The translations under genes and the position numbers were made by a program. A stretch of 5,017 nt of DNA from Collinsella sp. (lineage in GTDB: Bacteria; Actinomycetota; Coriobacteriia; Coriobacteriales; Coriobacteriaceae), in NCBI GenBank assembly GCA_022713905.1, contig JAIHTM010000199.1:1-5017 (forward strand), given 5' to 3'. This document shows positions 4,146 to 5,017 of this stretch, one piece after another. The notes under the pieces were generated by a model. That model ran no database searches and had not been told where the DNA came from. It was given only the letters and a program-made list of their open reading frames with translations. Within the stretch, counting starts at the first letter, position 1, and each line of letters starts with the position of its first letter.

Positions 4146-5001
4146 CTACTTGAGCCCGGGGAGGCGGGTGTAGGGAAACGATCGCTCTAGGAATTCGGCG
4201 CAGCGGGCGTAGTCTTTGGCGAAGTAGCTGCTGTAGAGCGAATCGAGTACGTATTGCACGGCGATGTGGCTCGCGAACTGCGTGATGCGATGCGTCATGC
4301 TCTCGTGGTCACTCACCGTAAGGTAGGCGGCAAAGCCGGGGTGAATGCGAGCGCAATAAGGCGTGCCGATGACGATGACCGGGACATGCCGACTGCTGAG
4401 GATCGGCAAGATGCCCTTGAGGTTGGGGGCAAGGCCGCTGTAGGAGATGACGATTGCCGCATGGTCGGGGCCCGAGGCGAGCGCCGTTCGCACCTGGGGC
4501 TCGACGCCGTCGTGGCACGTCGCGCTTTTACCGGCGGAGAGCAGGCGATCGCGGAACATTCCCGCTGGATAGAGGTTGTGCGAGCCCGTGTAGATGTCGA
4601 CCTGTCGGGCGTTCGCGATAAGCTTGGCGGCGTGGTCAAGCTGCGTGGGGTCGAGCAGCTCCTGCGTTTCGGCCAGCGTGGTCTGGTAGAGCCCCTCCAT
4701 GCGCTCCATAACCTGCGCGGGGCTGGACGTAGCATCAAAGGGAAAGTTGATGTCCACGTTGCGCCGATTGCCCGCCTCGGTTGCCAAGCGAATAAGCTCG
4801 ACCTTGAGGTCCTTGAAACCCTCGAGGTCGAGCTTTTTGCAAAAAACGGTGCACGCTCGCGACCGAAACGTTGGCGCGCGCGGCAAATTCCTTAATCGAA
4901 AGCCCGCGGATGTCCTCGCCGATGGCAAGGGCTGCAATGCCGAGCTGTTGCTCGGTGGGGGTGAGGCCCTGCGCCTCGGTGATCTTGCGTTTGATATCCA
5001 T
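4146..5001 (-). pseudogene. RpiR/MurR-family transcriptional regulator with SIS domain, frameshifted
   Basis: If the frameshift is corrected the protein is 284 residues, the normal length for the family. Residues 1-77 form the RpiR-type helix-turn-helix (SIKEFAARANVSVASVHRF, then CKKLDLEGFKDLK). About residues 130-245 form a sugar isomerase (SIS) domain with TGSHN and ISYSG loops that should bind a phosphosugar. Such proteins control sugar or amino-sugar catabolic genes; the sugar cannot be named here. The frame breaks at codon 53-54, where the sense strand has six T in a row (4846-4841). Five T would join VHRF to CKKLD exactly as in the family. This could be a sequencing or assembly error, a phase-variable tract, or a real loss of function. 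The ATG at 5001 is supported by GGGAG five bases upstream; a GTG at 5013 is an alternative. The 5' control region lies outside the window. Confidence 0.92.
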
Positions 5002-5017
5002 GCGAACTCCCACACTC

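Noticed and set aside
3930..4190. Plus-strand 86-codon frame upstream of fic
   Set aside because: It spans the operator boxes and repeat copy 3 and overlaps the end of the RpiR-type gene; it has no ribosome-binding site or domain.
4254..4895. Plus-strand open frame of 213 codons opposite the RpiR-type gene
   Set aside because: It is a shadow of the SIS-domain coding strand, with no plausible start region or domain.

Overview
The window looks like chromosomal DNA from an anaerobic, moderately high-GC actinobacterium of the class Coriobacteriia, possibly Collinsella-like. The evidence is an Rnf operon end, an oxygen-stress protein of the desulfoferrodoxin family, GC-rich housekeeping codons in pyrE, and compact intergenic spaces filled with short palindromic repeats. 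The genus is an inference from general resemblance and was not tested.

Region by region. (1) 1-290 is the 3' end of rnfD followed by the start of rnfG. The rnfG reading is lost after about 26 codons and meets, head-on, the start of a P-type ATPase gene (probably mgtA) on the minus strand. This junction is either a real rearrangement or an assembly chimera. (2) 452-760 is the leader of that ATPase gene: a candidate promoter, a 23-codon leader ORF with a near-perfect Shine-Dalgarno sequence, a long REP-like hairpin and a T-run. (3) 892-1575 is an intact pyrE, followed by a stop-codon-overlapping hairpin and a strong intrinsic terminator. (4) 1764-1930 holds a dispersed repeat element and a candidate promoter with a palindrome at the predicted transcription start. 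(5) 1932-2552 encodes an XRE-type helix-turn-helix domain fused to an essentially complete desulfoferrodoxin, with all cysteine and histidine iron ligands recognisable. (6) 2688-3860 (minus) encodes a class II Fic protein with a C-terminal winged helix. Its AT-rich upstream region carries five alternating copies of a GTTATTAG-like box. The fic gene and its operators lie between two 66-bp direct copies (one mismatch) of a palindromic repeat. (7) 4146-5001 (minus) is an RpiR/MurR-type sugar-phosphate regulator broken by one extra base in an A6 run.

How the parts relate. Rnf and pyrE are core functions with no special link to the rest. The HTH-desulfoferrodoxin protein and Fic each sit alone and are bracketed by repeat elements, which suggests accessory cassettes. 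The two items most worth following are the HTH-desulfoferrodoxin fusion, a likely iron-based oxidative-stress sensor or regulator lacking the usual catalytic lysine, and the fic gene with its box array and flanking direct repeats. I found no tRNA, rRNA or CRISPR array.
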